Assembly (NCBI GenBank): GCA_963920635.1
Contig: OY987298.1
Span: 310,001-374,000 of the forward strand
DNA length: 64,000 bases
Reading direction: 5' to 3'
Source: Pseudeuparius sepicola
Lineage: Eukaryota; Arthropoda; Insecta; Coleoptera; Anthribidae
Part shown: positions 1 through 11,001 of the stretch, in pieces
Layout of the letters: each line of letters starts with the position of its first letter
How positions within the stretch are numbered: the stretch's first letter is position 1
The notes under the pieces: generated by a model
Seen by the model: the letters and a program-made list of their open reading frames with translations, nothing else
Databases searched by the model: none
What the model was told of the DNA's origin: nothing
Position numbers and translations under genes: made by a program

Positions 1-100
1 TTCCAAAATAATAGAAACACGGTTCAACTCAGGAAAATTCTATATGGACATAAATGTATGCTTAGGATAATAGCAAGTTTTACGAGAAAATATATCAAAC

Positions 101-1072
101 CAGGGACTCTTTAATGTAAGGGGACCCAGCATTATTCTTTCCTCATTCTAATGGTCTCAGTGATGCCAAGTAGGTATGCCATTTTATTGGAGAATCTATG
201 AATATAGCAGGTACTTTGATTGTTAGTAAAAATTAATAATGGTTTAAATGATTTCTAAAAATTAGACTTGACAATGTTGTGTCTACAAGTGCAGAATGTG
301 GCAACTGTCAAATGAAAGAAATTTATTTTATAGTTGAAATAGATTTCCAGCAATTATTTCCACGAATTAAGGTAATAAGTATGGTAAGTCAGTAGTGCCG
401 ATTTTGCTTATTTAAGAATTTGTCGCTATTGCACCTTGTTACCAGGATTTTCAATCCATTTGTAATATGCATACTTGAACTTTCTTCCCTTGTTGAATGT
501 ATCTACCCAAAGAACTTTCACAGATTTCGGGATGGACTAATTTCTCGGTGTTCATTATAAAATTTTTCTCTCCCAAGGTACCTCACAAACTTAAAATAAA
601 CTTGTAGTCGTAGATAAAAACTCTTTGAAAAAAGACCTGACTGAAGCTACCTGCTTAATAATTTAAAATTTTCGAAATACGATTTTTTTTAACTACCTAC
701 TTATACGTAATGCCCACATAATGGGAATTGTAGGATTACTAAGGAGAAACAGGAAAAATCTGGTTGCAATTACTGGGACTAGTACAGGCGGCCGCATTAC
801 CTTTAATTGACACATCTGAGTATCTGGAAGTTAAAAAAGTTAAAAATTGTGAATTATGATGGGAAATATTTTGCCTCCTTTAGAATCTATGGCACTGGCA
901 TGTCACATAAAACCTGATGGCAGTTGGACACTGACATATTATAAGATAACCTTGTATCAGCCCCCTTGTGGTCTCCTCGGAGTCAACAGAAAACAAACTT
1001 CCCCTCAAGGCTTCACTTTTCCTATGTGATAGACTGTGCCATGCTGGGTCCCCTTATTTTAAAGAGTCCCTG
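101..1072. mobile_element. Non-autonomous hAT-type element with 8-bp target duplication
   Basis: The ends are a 32-bp inverted repeat starting CAGGGACTCTTTAA (101-132) and ending with its near-exact complement (1041-1072). The element is flanked on both sides by the same 8 bases, TATCAAAC (93-100 and 1073-1080). An 8-bp duplication with a CAGRG-type end is the signature of hAT transposons. No transposase reading frame is visible in the 972 bp, so it would depend on an enzyme supplied in trans. The perfect duplication suggests a fairly young insertion. Confidence 0.88.
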
Positions 1073-1080
1073 TATCAAAC

Positions 1081-1934
1081 AATGAAGTTTCAACTTTTTA
1101 ACTTCTTTATAATATATTGAAACAATCACAGTCCAAACTCGTTGCCTTGGTTACCACTTTTATTGTTTAGCCTTCACAAGTCACAAATAAACGTGTCAGA
1201 TACTGTCACTGACCAAGAATATTCTATCAGCTCCAAATATCGCACTAAAATCGCGTTATAACATTCAACTCCCCTCAGGAACAATTCCTAGGGCTCATAC
1301 TCGTATACTCGTATTCAAATGGAAGTCTGAAGACTACTCTAGAATATTCCTGGACAATGTCAGATGCGCAAATCATAAAGTTTTAGCAAATTTCTAGAAA
1401 CTGATGAAAGCTCTATAGAAAAAACAATGAAAACTAAAAGGAAATGGGGCCCTGTGGGGGATACGACGGAAAATACCTCTAAATTAATCATAACAATTAT
1501 AAAACTGTAAGTAGTAGCTTGAAATTTTTCCGCTAAATCTTTGAGTAGGTTAGAAAACAGTGCCAGACATGTTCATTGAAAGCTGATATAACAACTTTAG
1601 AGGCATTTTTCGTTACGATATGTTCCTTGGCACTTTTTCAACTAAACTTCTTGTCCACCCGCCGCGCAATGCAACATATAAACCACCCCCTGCGGGGGCT
1701 CGTTTCCAACCCGAATTTATGGTTTAATATCTGCGGGGCACCCCATCGACCCCACCCCTGCTAGGGGCGATCCCGAAATCTCGCAACGTCCTCTGGCTAT
1801 TAAACCGAGGCATCCTGTGGGTTGCTTTATCTTTATCTCCGCTTTTTTTTCGATTCATACGGTCCTTGGGGTTTTATGAACCGGAAGAAATCACACGGGG
1901 GTGGTATTTTTTTGATGAGACTTGTTGGAGTATC
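1081..1934. other. Unassigned sequence
   Basis: I see no gene here. The short open frame near 1576-1764 has no recognisable domain. A C-rich stretch lies at 1657-1770. The 14 bases GAAATCTCGCAACG at 1775-1788 recur inverted near 6614; this could be the remnant of element ends but is too short to rely on. Confidence 0.3.
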
Positions 1935-1936
1935 TA

Positions 1937-3084
1937 CAGGGTGTTTCATCTTAAGTGCGAACACCCCCGTAAAATTTGTATTCTAAAAATAGGCCACAAA
2001 AAACTCTACGTTGGTGCAAAATTTCAGGTCTTAATGTCAATTTTCAAGGCCTACTACAAATTTTTTTTTATTTAAAATCTGGCACCACAGCGTTAATCAG
2101 AACAACCTAAAACCCCCGTATACCAAATTTGAACAAAAAATATATAGGGGGTTCCATTCTGCAGGGTGTCAAAATTGAGCAAGAGGAATTTTAAAGGCAT
2201 CTGGAGAGTCAAGTGTGCCATGGAATCCCGTCAAAACAGATGAATGATCAACAGGACTACTCAAAGTGTTGGTTGCAAAGATTCAATACAAAAATGTACA
2301 GGGTCTTTTTCTCTGGGCGATGTCAAAATGCTGAATTTTTATTAAACTTTATATTGGTCAGGAGTGCTCTGGAATCATTGAATAAATATTAATAAATACA
2401 AAAGAAATTTATTTCTTTGCATCATCCAACCAACAAATAAAAACAATTCAAATTGTTGGACCTTTATCAATAAAGTCACTGTCTAAGATGATACATTTCC
2501 TGTGCGTTTCCTGTTGTGGCACACCATCCACCTTAACTCATATGGACTTACTGACTGGCAGGCTTCTGTATTTTTAGACTTAGTTCGTTTGTAATGTCTG
2601 GGGTGGTTTTGATATACTCGATTTTTGACCTGTATAAAGTAAAGAAGAACACCTTGTATATTTTTATTGTATCTTTGCACATCGACACTGTGAATGGTCC
2701 TGTTCATCATCCAACTGTTTCGAAGTAATTCCATGGCACACTTGACTCGCCAGATGAGTTTAAAATTCCTATTTTGCTCAACTTTCACAGCCTGCAGAAT
2801 GGAACTCCCTGTATATTTTTTGTTCAAATTTGATATACGGGGGTTTTAGGTTGTTCTGATTAACGCTGTGGTGTCAGATTTTAAATAAAAAAATCGCTAA
2901 ATGGTTTTCGTCATTTTTTACTAAAAGAAAAATTTGTAGTAGGCCTTGAAAATTTACATTAAGACCTGAAATTTTGCAGAAACGTAGAGTTTTTTGTGGC
3001 CTATCTTTAGAAAAAAACGCGGCTAAAATCGGATGGAGAATAAAAATTTTACGGGGGTGTTCGCACTTAAGATGAAACACCCTG
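1937..3084. mobile_element. Palindromic TA-flanked element, family A copy 1
   Basis: Inverted ends CAGGGTGTTTCATCTTAAG (left) and the complement (right) are flanked by TA at 1935-1936 and 3085-3086. The arms run more than 300 bp inward and are imperfect. Each arm contains further internal copies of the end motif (near 2161 and 2297 on the left, 2648 and 2803 on the right). No protein-coding content survives. Copies of the same family lie at 40625-41718 and, inverted, at 48791-49994. TA duplication and CAGGGTG ends link it to the mariner-type element at 7730. Confidence 0.82.
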
Positions 3085-3412
3085 TATAAGGGGGGTTGTA
3101 TGGGTTGTATATATAGGCAACGTATAGTAATCTTTGAATAAAGAATCTGAGGAAGGAGTCAAAGCTCTATGTGTGTTATAAAATAAATGAGAGGGAAATG
3201 GAGTATTAACCAAGTTTTGACACAATATTTTGATATCTGACACAGTGATAGGTGTGAGTATGTAGTATGTGGTATTTAGATACCTTTCGAGTTACTTTCC
3301 TGACCGCCAAAACTAAAATGTTTGAGGGCAATAATCTATCGGTAAGTAATTTTGCAATTTAAATTAACTTTTGGGGTCATACCCCAAAGTGGCATAAGCG
3401 TTTGTGTAGGTA

Positions 3413-5284
3413 CAGCGTGTCCGAAATAGTTTGTCCTACCCCCTAGATCTCAGGAACCGTAAGAGATACGAAAAAAACTTGAAAACAAAAGTTGTAAGGT
3501 TGGCAGTGGACGTAACCTCTCTTTTATTTTCACATATACAGGGCCATTCGCATTTGCAGGACAAAAATAAAATAGTTAGATTTTGACAACTGCATAAATC
3601 CTTTGGAATATTTGCATTCTCCATGAAATTTGCTACAGAACCGTTTTTTTGTTTTGTATTTTGGATGCAGCGTTACCAAGATATAGAATTTTTCTTGGAA
3701 TTTAGGGACTTCGTGGAGGTTATGGAAACTGAATGCTGTATCTTTGTTTTAATAGATATCAAAGGTATATTTTAGCCGAAGTATGACAGCACAACCGTAT
3801 GTGGTGTGGTATGTCGGAATTGGTTTTTGCATATACAGGGTGTTCATAACAGGCTCTCAAAATCAGATAATTTCAAACAGCAATAAATTATTTTTTCAAA
3901 TGGAATGACCCATATTTCTATAGTTTGTTGGATGCCGGCGTCCAAGCCCCATATTTTATGTAAATAACATTCTATACCAAAAACTACTCGTTTTCGAGAT
4001 ATTTAGTATTTAATTAAATTTCTTTGCATTTTTCATTCAGGTGAGAAGATTTTATCAAGCAAGCCATAACTATTTTTCCAGATAGTAGCGGAAATAATTG
4101 TCATTTTAGATAATACGGGAAATAAAATTCCTATACCCGTACAGCTTGTCACGCTATAAAGGTCGCTTAATTGTAAAATTGGCTATATTGTATAAAATTA
4201 TTTCTTGATTTTGAATCAGAGCAAATATAATATCAAATTTTAATTTTTGCCCATGAAATATAGGACCTAATGTGCGTCTACACAACATACCACACCAGAC
4301 GTGCATAGATTTGTGCCCTTATTTTTTTTATTTTTTTATGGCTTTAAAATTATCATTTGGTTACGAGATATACTACCTGTATTACCGTCGAGGGAAGGCA
4401 TATCGAAAACTTATTGTAAATATAATTTTTTTGTTTCTGTTTTAATGATTAAGAAAATATTAATATTAATTCCTGTTGCCCGTGAAAGCTTCTATTTATT
4501 TCATATCCTAATCACTAATGTAAAGAAAGCGACCTTTATAGTGTGACAAGCTGTATACTGGTATAGGAATTTTATTTCCCGTATTATCTAAAATGACAAT
4601 TATTTCTGCCACTGTCTGGAAAAATAGTTATGACTTGCTTGATAAAACCTTCTCACCTGAATGAAAAATGCAAAGAAATTTTCTTAAATACTAAATATCT
4701 AGAAAAAGGGTCGTTTTTGGTATGGAATGTTATTTACATAAAATGTGGGGCTTGGACACCGGCATCCAACAAACTGTAGAAATATGGGTCATTCCATTTG
4801 AAAAAAATAAGTTATTGCTGTTTGAAATTATCTGATTTTGAGAGCCTGTTATGAACACCCTGTATATGCAAAAACCAATTCCGACATACCACACCACACA
4901 CGGTTGTGCTGTCATACTTCGGCTAAAATATATCTTTGATATCTATTAAAATAAAGATACAGCATTCAGTTTCCATAACCTCCACGAAGTCCCTAAATTC
5001 CAAGAAAAATTCGATATCTTGGCAACGCTGCATCCAAAATACAAAACAAAAAAACGGTTCTGTAGCAAATTTCATGGAGAATGCAAATATTCCAAAGGAT
5101 TTATGCAATTGTCAAAATATAAATATTTAATTTTTGTCCTGCAAATACTTATCGCCCTGTATTTGTGAAAATAAAAGAGAGGTTACGTCCACTGCCAACT
5201 TTACAATTTTTGTATTCAAGTTTTTTCGTATCTCTTACGGTTCCTGAGATCCAGGGGGTAGGACAAACTATTTGGGACACACTG
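3413..5284. mobile_element. Fold-back TA element with ~756-bp arms
   Basis: Ends CAGCGTGTCCGAAATAG and complement, flanked by TA (3411-3412 and 5285-5286). The arms 3413-4168 and 4527-5284 are inverted copies of each other with scattered mismatches; the loop 4169-4526 is AT-rich and holds no recognisable gene. Inside the arms, at matching positions, sits a second pair of TA-flanked ends CAGGGTGTTCATAACAGG (3836) and complement (4862). The structure is therefore either a palindrome nested exactly in a palindrome or a composite element duplicated as an inverted unit. Confidence 0.85.
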
Positions 5285-5286
5285 TA

Positions 5287-7640
5287 CCTATTTCCTCATA
5301 ACTGGAAATTTAAAATTAGATTTGCTATATTATCAACTTAAAAACATAAACGTGCCATATAATTTTTGCCCGTATTGTAGGTACTGATTTCACGAAAAAT
5401 GAGGATACATGATCTAAACTGATAAAAAGTGTGTCAACCCCCAGGAAAACAAAACCCCCCAACCCCCCTCCCCCTAGATAACTTTCTCCTGCCCCCTCCG
5501 GCACGGTCACGTGATTTACGCTTGTAGAGGGTAGGGGGTGAAGGGTGATTTCTCACCCCCCGACCGGGGTTCCATCTGAATATTGGCCAAGTGATGGGGA
5601 AATATTAAGTGCGCCTGTGGGATCGATCACACCCAAATGGGGCGAGGTTTTTTGCTATGGGGGTTCGCCCCGTAGACTGAGACGAATTGGGTCTATGATA
5701 AAAGAACCCCAGGAAGGAGCACATTTGGGCTTTACGCTGGACCGGTCCAGTCTCTGCCTATGGCGGCATGCCGTTTCCGGTTTACAAAAGTACTTACCGA
5801 TGGAATGTTATCCCCCAAACATTTTGTTCACGGAATAGCCGCAGGCTGCACAGCTAACCATAATAGATCTCCGAAAAGTACTTATCGAAGAACTACACAA
5901 ATATCTAATAGCACAAACCACCGTGACAACTGTCAAATATAAAAATATTTTGTCAAAATTCAGTCTCCATACAGGGCGATTTCCGTCTCACGTATTTTAT
6001 AATGCCCATAGAGCTTTGGCTCCTTCCTGGGGTTCTTTATTCATTGAATTGGGTAGAAAATACGGAGCTGGGGGGATAATAATAATGCGCAATGGCGTTG
6101 TATTTTATTTTATTTTGAGATTAATTTCCCTAGTCAAACAGCTCGCATATTATTACATATGCAGATTAAATAGTGGAACTAAATTCGGTTTTGATAAATT
6201 GAAAATAACATCGGATTCCGGGTATACACCTAATTACTTTGCCAGGCACAGATCAATGAGTTCAGCTTAATTGGCTTATGTTTATTAAATATGTTTGCAT
6301 GTACATAAATTCCGTTTATAGCTTGCCGATATTTCGTTTTCGTCCTTCTATGTGTAATTTTGTTGATTAGATGGGCTTAATAAGTGTTCTAGTTAAATGC
6401 AGAATTCGGGTGATTGTATTGCTGCATTGATGGTAATAACAGTTGAAATGAATAAATATTTCAGTTGTATTGCCTCGCAAATGAATGCAATGTACAGAAA
6501 TAGGCATATCCAGCAGAATATTTTGTCGAATGTTAATGTGCCAAGATAATCTAATAAAGTTGTTTTGGTATAGTCCAAATCACGAAAGAAAACGTTTCTA
6601 AAGAATGCGGGCAGCGTTGCGAGATTTCCTATACGAGTAGTCGTTATTTATTGGCGAATACAAGTTTTATCATATTGAAGCCGAATTTCTTAACTCTGTT
6701 ATACCGAAAAAATAAAGCTCGCATCACGGGACCACTTACCCATTTTTGTTTATCATTTATTTTTAACGCCGTGTGATAAAACACCTATTATATTTTTTTC
6801 AACATCGTCGCGTCTACCATCGCCTTTGAAATACGGCAACACAGCACTTCTGCGAAGGAGTCGGCTGACAAAATCAGTTAGCCAACGCGTTATGTGCCTG
6901 TTTCTATAGTACGTAAAGTTAACTGCGTATTTGGGGTACCATACAGACCTCATTTTTTAGGCCGCTAGCAAGTTTTTTCCGCCGGCTCAGAGGGCTCAGT
7001 GGCGTTTCGTATGTTCGGGAGTTAACAACGTGTGCAAAATGAGTAAACAGGGAAAAACATTGCATTCTCAAGCACGAGAAATAATTGCCAATGCCTTCCT
7101 CCATAATCTAAGACATCACCGTTAAGAATAATATTAACAATAAATTAAATAACAATTATATGAAAATTAAGTCAGTGAGATACACAAAATTGAGCTACGC
7201 CCCTGAACTGTGACTAATTCTATAATATTTGCGAGTTCTTCCCCCTTACGTCGCACGCATTTTGCCGTAAGGAGGACTATATAATAAAATACTCTTGGTA
7301 ACTTGGTAAACCCCGAAAGTCATATATTGACCAGACCTCAAATTTTAATATTTCACTTTTCAGGAACTAGAGAGTGATTGCACAAACACCCTCAGTAGAC
7401 ACTAACACAAAAACGCCATTTGAAACCCCTCCACTTATGATTAGGGTGAGATCGGGGGCTGAGGGACCTTCGATCAATCATATCCCAACACGGGGTGGAT
7501 TCCAGATTGTTTCGCTGGAATTATTCCTAACTTTGAACTGCTAAACTATAATGAAATCGTTATCCAGTTTGCTGAGAAAATATACTACCATCGTATTCAC
7601 CAGTAGTAGCTATCGTTTTCCAGTATTTCCATGTGGCTAC
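5287..7640. other. Unassigned sequence with a small inverted repeat
   Basis: No gene is recognised. An inverted pair, AAGAACCCCAGGAAGGAGC at 5701-5719 and its complement at 6021-6039, may bound a ~340-bp element; a related ~60-bp stretch lies at 3129-3185. Sequence at 5440-5560 is rich in runs of C. Open frames in this interval are short and show no domain. Confidence 0.35.
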
Positions 7641-7648
7641 TGTACATA

Positions 7649-7729
7649 CAGGGTGATTCAGTTTTATTCTGCGACACTTCAACAGGTGATAGAAAACCAA
7701 AAAATAACCGCACTTTCTTCTATAAACTA
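7649..7729 (+). mobile_element. Solitary transposon end interrupted by the mariner insertion
   Basis: CAGGGTGATTCAGTTTTAT directly after TA is the left end of another element of the CAGGGTG type. About 80 bp further on it is cut by the intact element at 7730. No matching right end is obvious. Confidence 0.5.
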
Positions 7730-8097
7730 CAGTGTGACCCATTTGTTTTGGGGTCAGTCTGTAAAAAGTGTATCAATCGTGCGATTTGGCTGATTTTTTT
7801 TTAAAATTGTAGAGCTCGATGAACTGCACATTTTGAACAAAAATTGCCTGGTTCGCATAAAATCCAAAGCCTACTATGACCGTTTTTATGAGCAAAATTT
7901 TAAGAAACCATATTAGCGTTTTTTTTTGAAAAAATCTGTGTGCGCCAATGGATTGAGCACCCCTCGAAATGGGTATGTAAAAAATTTCATCAAAATATTT
8001 CAAGTAATAACGATTTTGTAGAAAAATTAAAAATGCAGCCAAGGTACGTCTTTATTTTCAAAAATTCAAAGTTGGCCATGGAAAATAATTGAATTGT
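7730..8097 (+). repeat. Left terminal inverted repeat, 368 bp
   Basis: Starts CAGTGTGACCCATTTGTTTT and pairs with 9301-9668. Much longer than the roughly 30-bp repeats of classic mariner elements. Its inner border is ~78 bp before the transposase start codon, so the transposase promoter probably lies at least partly in it. Confidence 0.92.
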
Positions 8098-8174
8098 TTA
8101 CTTTTATTAAGTGTCAAACTGTCTAAATTGAGTTCAGAAATTGTTTGTGCTCAATACAATTAATTATCATAATT

Positions 8175-9251
8175 ATGGAATATTTAAGCATAAGAGACAA
8201 AATAGAAATTGTTCGACTCGTGGGCGACAACGAGCGCTCGGCAGCAGAAGCTGCGGCCGAATTTAACAATAGACACCCAGGTAGATCAGTGAGTCGAAGT
8301 ACTGTACAACGTATAAACAATATTTTTGATGAAACTGGATCGATTTCTAAAAATTTATTAAAAACTAGGCAAAATGGACGCCGTGGACTTGTTGAAAATA
8401 ACAATCAAATTCTGCAATACTTTAGTGACAATCCTCGAAATAGTGTTCGAACGGCTAGTTTAGACCTTCATATACCCAGAGAGAGTATAAGGAGATGTTT
8501 GAGACAAAACAAAATAAAACCGTTTAAGCCAAAATTTTTGCACACCCTGGAACCAGGAGATGAGGAGAGAAGATTAGAATTTTGCTATTGGCTGCAAGGT
8601 GAATATCTCCATAATGGCAACTTTTTAAATGAAATTTTATTCACCGACGAAGCCACGTTTACTACAAATGGTGTAGTATCAAGTCAAAACTGCCGTCACT
8701 GGTCAGCTGAAAATCCAGAGTTTATAATAAATGCAAGGAGACAATATTCACAAAAAATTAACGTTTGGTGTGGAATACTACGCGACAGAATAATTGGCCC
8801 ATTTTTCTTTGAAGGGAATTTGAATGCGGCTGGCTTCTTGAATTTTCTAGAAATTGAATTTAGAAATGCTTTAGATGAGTTACCATTAAGATACCGTTCA
8901 AATTTAAAGTTACAGTTAGATGGCAGTCCTATTCATAATGCTCGTTTAATCAGAAACTGGCTAGATAATAATTTTGAAAACTGTTGGATAGGGCGAAATA
9001 GTCCTTTCTGTGAGTGGCCACCGAGATCTCCGGACTTAACTCCTTTAGATTTTTTTCTTTGGGGTACACTTAAGCAAAATGTTTATAAGTCAAGACCCCA
9101 TAATTTACAAGAACTGCAAGCTAGGATAAACCGTAGTTGTGAGGAAATTACTCCACAGCAAATACGAAATGTAATTTTGAATGTACGCAAGAGGAACGAC
9201 AAATGCATTGTAGAAAATGGAGGCTTGGTAGAAGTTACAAAAATTTTATAA
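8175..9251 (+). CDS. Mariner/IS630-type transposase, intact
   Basis: A 358-aa nuclear DNA transposase predicted to cut and paste the element that encodes it. I start at the ATG at 8175; an upstream TTG frame extension is unlikely in a eukaryote. Residues ~5-60 form a DUF4817-like helix-turn-helix (IEIVRLVGDN..AAAEFNNRHPGRSVSRSTVQR) that should bind the inverted repeats. Catalytic acids appear in order: D158 (LFTDEATF), D249 (LQLDGSP) and D292 (SPDLTPLDFFLWG). Spacing between the last two is 42 residues, one more than the usual DD41D pattern of this lineage. The usual DGAP is DGSP here. The C-terminus follows the family pattern (NVRKRNDKCIVENGGLVE). There is no frameshift or stop. Relic copies lie at 18336, 31980, 34485 and 37098. 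Confidence 0.95.
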   Translation: MEYLSIRDKIEIVRLVGDNERSAAEAAAEFNNRHPGRSVSRSTVQRINNIFDETGSISKNLLKTRQNGRRGLVENNNQILQYFSDNPRNSVRTASLDLHIPRESIRRCLRQNKIKPFKPKFLHTLEPGDEERRLEFCYWLQGEYLHNGNFLNEILFTDEATFTTNGVVSSQNCRHWSAENPEFIINARRQYSQKINVWCGILRDRIIGPFFFEGNLNAAGFLNFLEIEFRNALDELPLRYRSNLKLQLDGSPIHNARLIRNWLDNNFENCWIGRNSPFCEWPPRSPDLTPLDFFLWGTLKQNVYKSRPHNLQELQARINRSCEEITPQQIRNVILNVRKRNDKCIVENGGLVEVTKIL

Positions 9252-9300
9252 TTTTAATTGTTTTTATGTTTTGTGTTTATAAGCATAAGGTTGTATTATT

Positions 9301-9668
9301 ACAATTCAATTATTTTCCATGGCCAACTTTGAATTTTTGAAAATAAAGACGTACCTTGGCTGCATTTTTAATTTTTCTACAAAATCGTTATTACTTGAAA
9401 TATTTTGATGAAATTTTGTACATACCCATTTCGAGGGGTGCTCAATCCATTGGCGCACACAGATTTTTTCAAAAAAAAACGCTAATATGGTTTCTTAAAA
9501 TTTTGCTCATAAAAACGGTCATAGTAGGCTTTGGATTTTATGCGAACCAGGCAATTTTTGTTCAAAATGTGCAGTTCATCGAGCTCTACAATTTAAAAAA
9601 AAAATCAGCCAAATCGCACGATTGATACACTTTTTACAGACTGACCCCAAAACAAATGGGTCACACTG
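9301..9668 (-). repeat. Right terminal inverted repeat, 368 bp
   Basis: Near-perfect complement of 7730-8097, ending GGGTCACACTG before TA. It also carries AATAAA at 9342-9347, about 90 bp after the transposase stop codon, which may serve as the gene's polyadenylation signal. Confidence 0.92.
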
Positions 9669-9699
9669 TATATCATTTTAAGGCCTTATAAAAAAGTTA

Positions 9700-10607
9700 C
9701 AGGGTGTTAAAATTGTAAGAAATATGTGGAATTTATTGAATATTTACCGAACTAGTTGAGATATTTATGTCATATTTGGTACACGTTATAACGGCATGGG
9801 TTAGCATAAAACCTGTTAATATCAAACACCTTGAACAACCAGTGGCGTAGAAGTAGGTAATTAGTGTAATTGTTTTTAGAAAAAAAAAAAAAGAACCACC
9901 TTGTATAGCAATAAAATGTATTCAATTTCTTATGTAAATGTTAATTCTAAACAAAAATGCCCTCTTGGTAATTTTTTGTATGTGTCATGGTTTCGTGGCA
10001 AATTGGATTTTTGTATTATTTCGGGGTTTTTCTAAAAAAATATCTAAAAACTTCGCTCCATAAGTAACACTCAAAGCAGAAAAAAATGTGTTTCTTACTT
10101 TGAATACAGTAACTTTTCCCAATAAACTTACCCATTCAAGGTTTTGCTTTTCAAGATACAGAGCGTAACATTAATTGTATCTTCCTTAAATGTATTAGAC
10201 CCGGTATCTTCAAAAGTATAGCCTTTAATTGGTAAGTTTATTGGAAAAAGTTACTTTATTTCAAGTAGCAAACACATTATTTCCACTTTAAGTGATACTT
10301 ATAGAGCAAATTTTTTTGATAATTTTTCAGAAATACTCCGAAATAATACAAAAAATCAAATTTGCCACGAAACCATGACACATAAAAAAATTACCAAGAG
10401 GGCATTTTTGTTTAAAATTAAAATTTACATAAGAAATTGAATACATTTTATTGTTATACAAGGTGGTTCTTTTTTTCCTAAAAACAATTATACTAATTAC
10501 CTACTTCTACGCCACTGGTTGTTCAAGGTGTTTGATATTAACAGGTTTTATGCTAAACCATGCCGTTATAACGTGTACCAAATATGACTTAAATATCTCA
10601 ACTAGTT
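9700..10607. mobile_element. Fold-back element, right end lost
   Basis: A TA-flanked end CAGGGTGTTAAAATTG at 9700 leads into a long palindrome: arms 9750 to ~10168 and ~10195 to 10607 mirror each other, with the shared landmark CCAGTGGCGTAGAAGTAGG. The right arm stops at 10607 without a terminal CACCCTG, so the outer right end seems deleted. The arms resemble the inner part of 54820-55527, which has the same landmarks in diverged form. Confidence 0.75.
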
Positions 10608-11001
10608 TTACTCTAGAAAAAATATTCTAGAAGCTAAACTTTTCCAGTTTAGTTACAAATGAACATGCGCGAATCCGGAGTAGTCCTGGAGTTGCCGGAT
10701 TAACTTCGAAAGTTTGAGGGAGGCAGCAGCGATAATTTTGTCTCGTAACGCAACTAGATTAACCCAAGCAGAGTGCGGTTGGGTTATGAGATATACTTAT
10801 TAGTTCTCGCGTGCGACTGGGTGTGTGGTGTTTCTAGGCTTGCCTCTAAGTATTAACGAGATTTTCTTAGGGGGAGGGGAACTACAGACTAAGGCAGACA
10901 GAATTTATGTCTCCAGAATGCGGGAGTTAACTACAACTATACTCGTCTACTGTTTACTGATTTTTCATGCCATGAAAATAGTTGACGGCACTGCCTGATA
11001 C
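10608..11001. other. Unassigned sequence
   Basis: No gene or repeat recognised. A short hairpin TCTAGA..TCTAGA lies at about 10612-10632. The 8 bases CCTGATAC at 10994-11001 are the left target duplication of the next element. Confidence 0.35.

Larger units (their letters stand above)
7730..9668 (+). mobile_element. Intact Tc1/mariner-type transposon (DD41D-like)
   Basis: The element is bounded by TA (7728-7729 and 9669-9670) and ends CAGTGTGACCC / GGGTCACACTG. Its inverted repeats are 368 bp each and nearly identical: the two 89-codon frames read through them differ at only two residues. One complete transposase gene lies between them. Long inverted repeats, TA duplication and an uninterrupted enzyme make this the only candidate autonomous element in the window. 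It may have been recently active and could act on relatives that share its ends. Confidence 0.93.

Noticed and set aside
778..795. ACTAGTACAGGCGGCCGC, resembling a SpeI/NotI cloning-vector linker
   Set aside because: It lies inside a hAT element with a perfect target duplication, with ordinary genomic sequence on both sides and no other vector sequence.
2483..2827. 114-codon open frame shared with 49048-49239
   Set aside because: It starts at TTG and is the translation of transposon repeat sequence present in two copies; no domain and no independent conservation.
1775..6627. GAAATCTCGCAACG at 1775 and its complement near 6614 as ends of one large element
   Set aside because: Only 14 bases match, with no target duplication and no further symmetry.
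7773..8042. 89-codon open frame mirrored at 9356-9625
   Set aside because: It starts at TTG and lies wholly within the mariner inverted repeats, which are equal because they are repeats.
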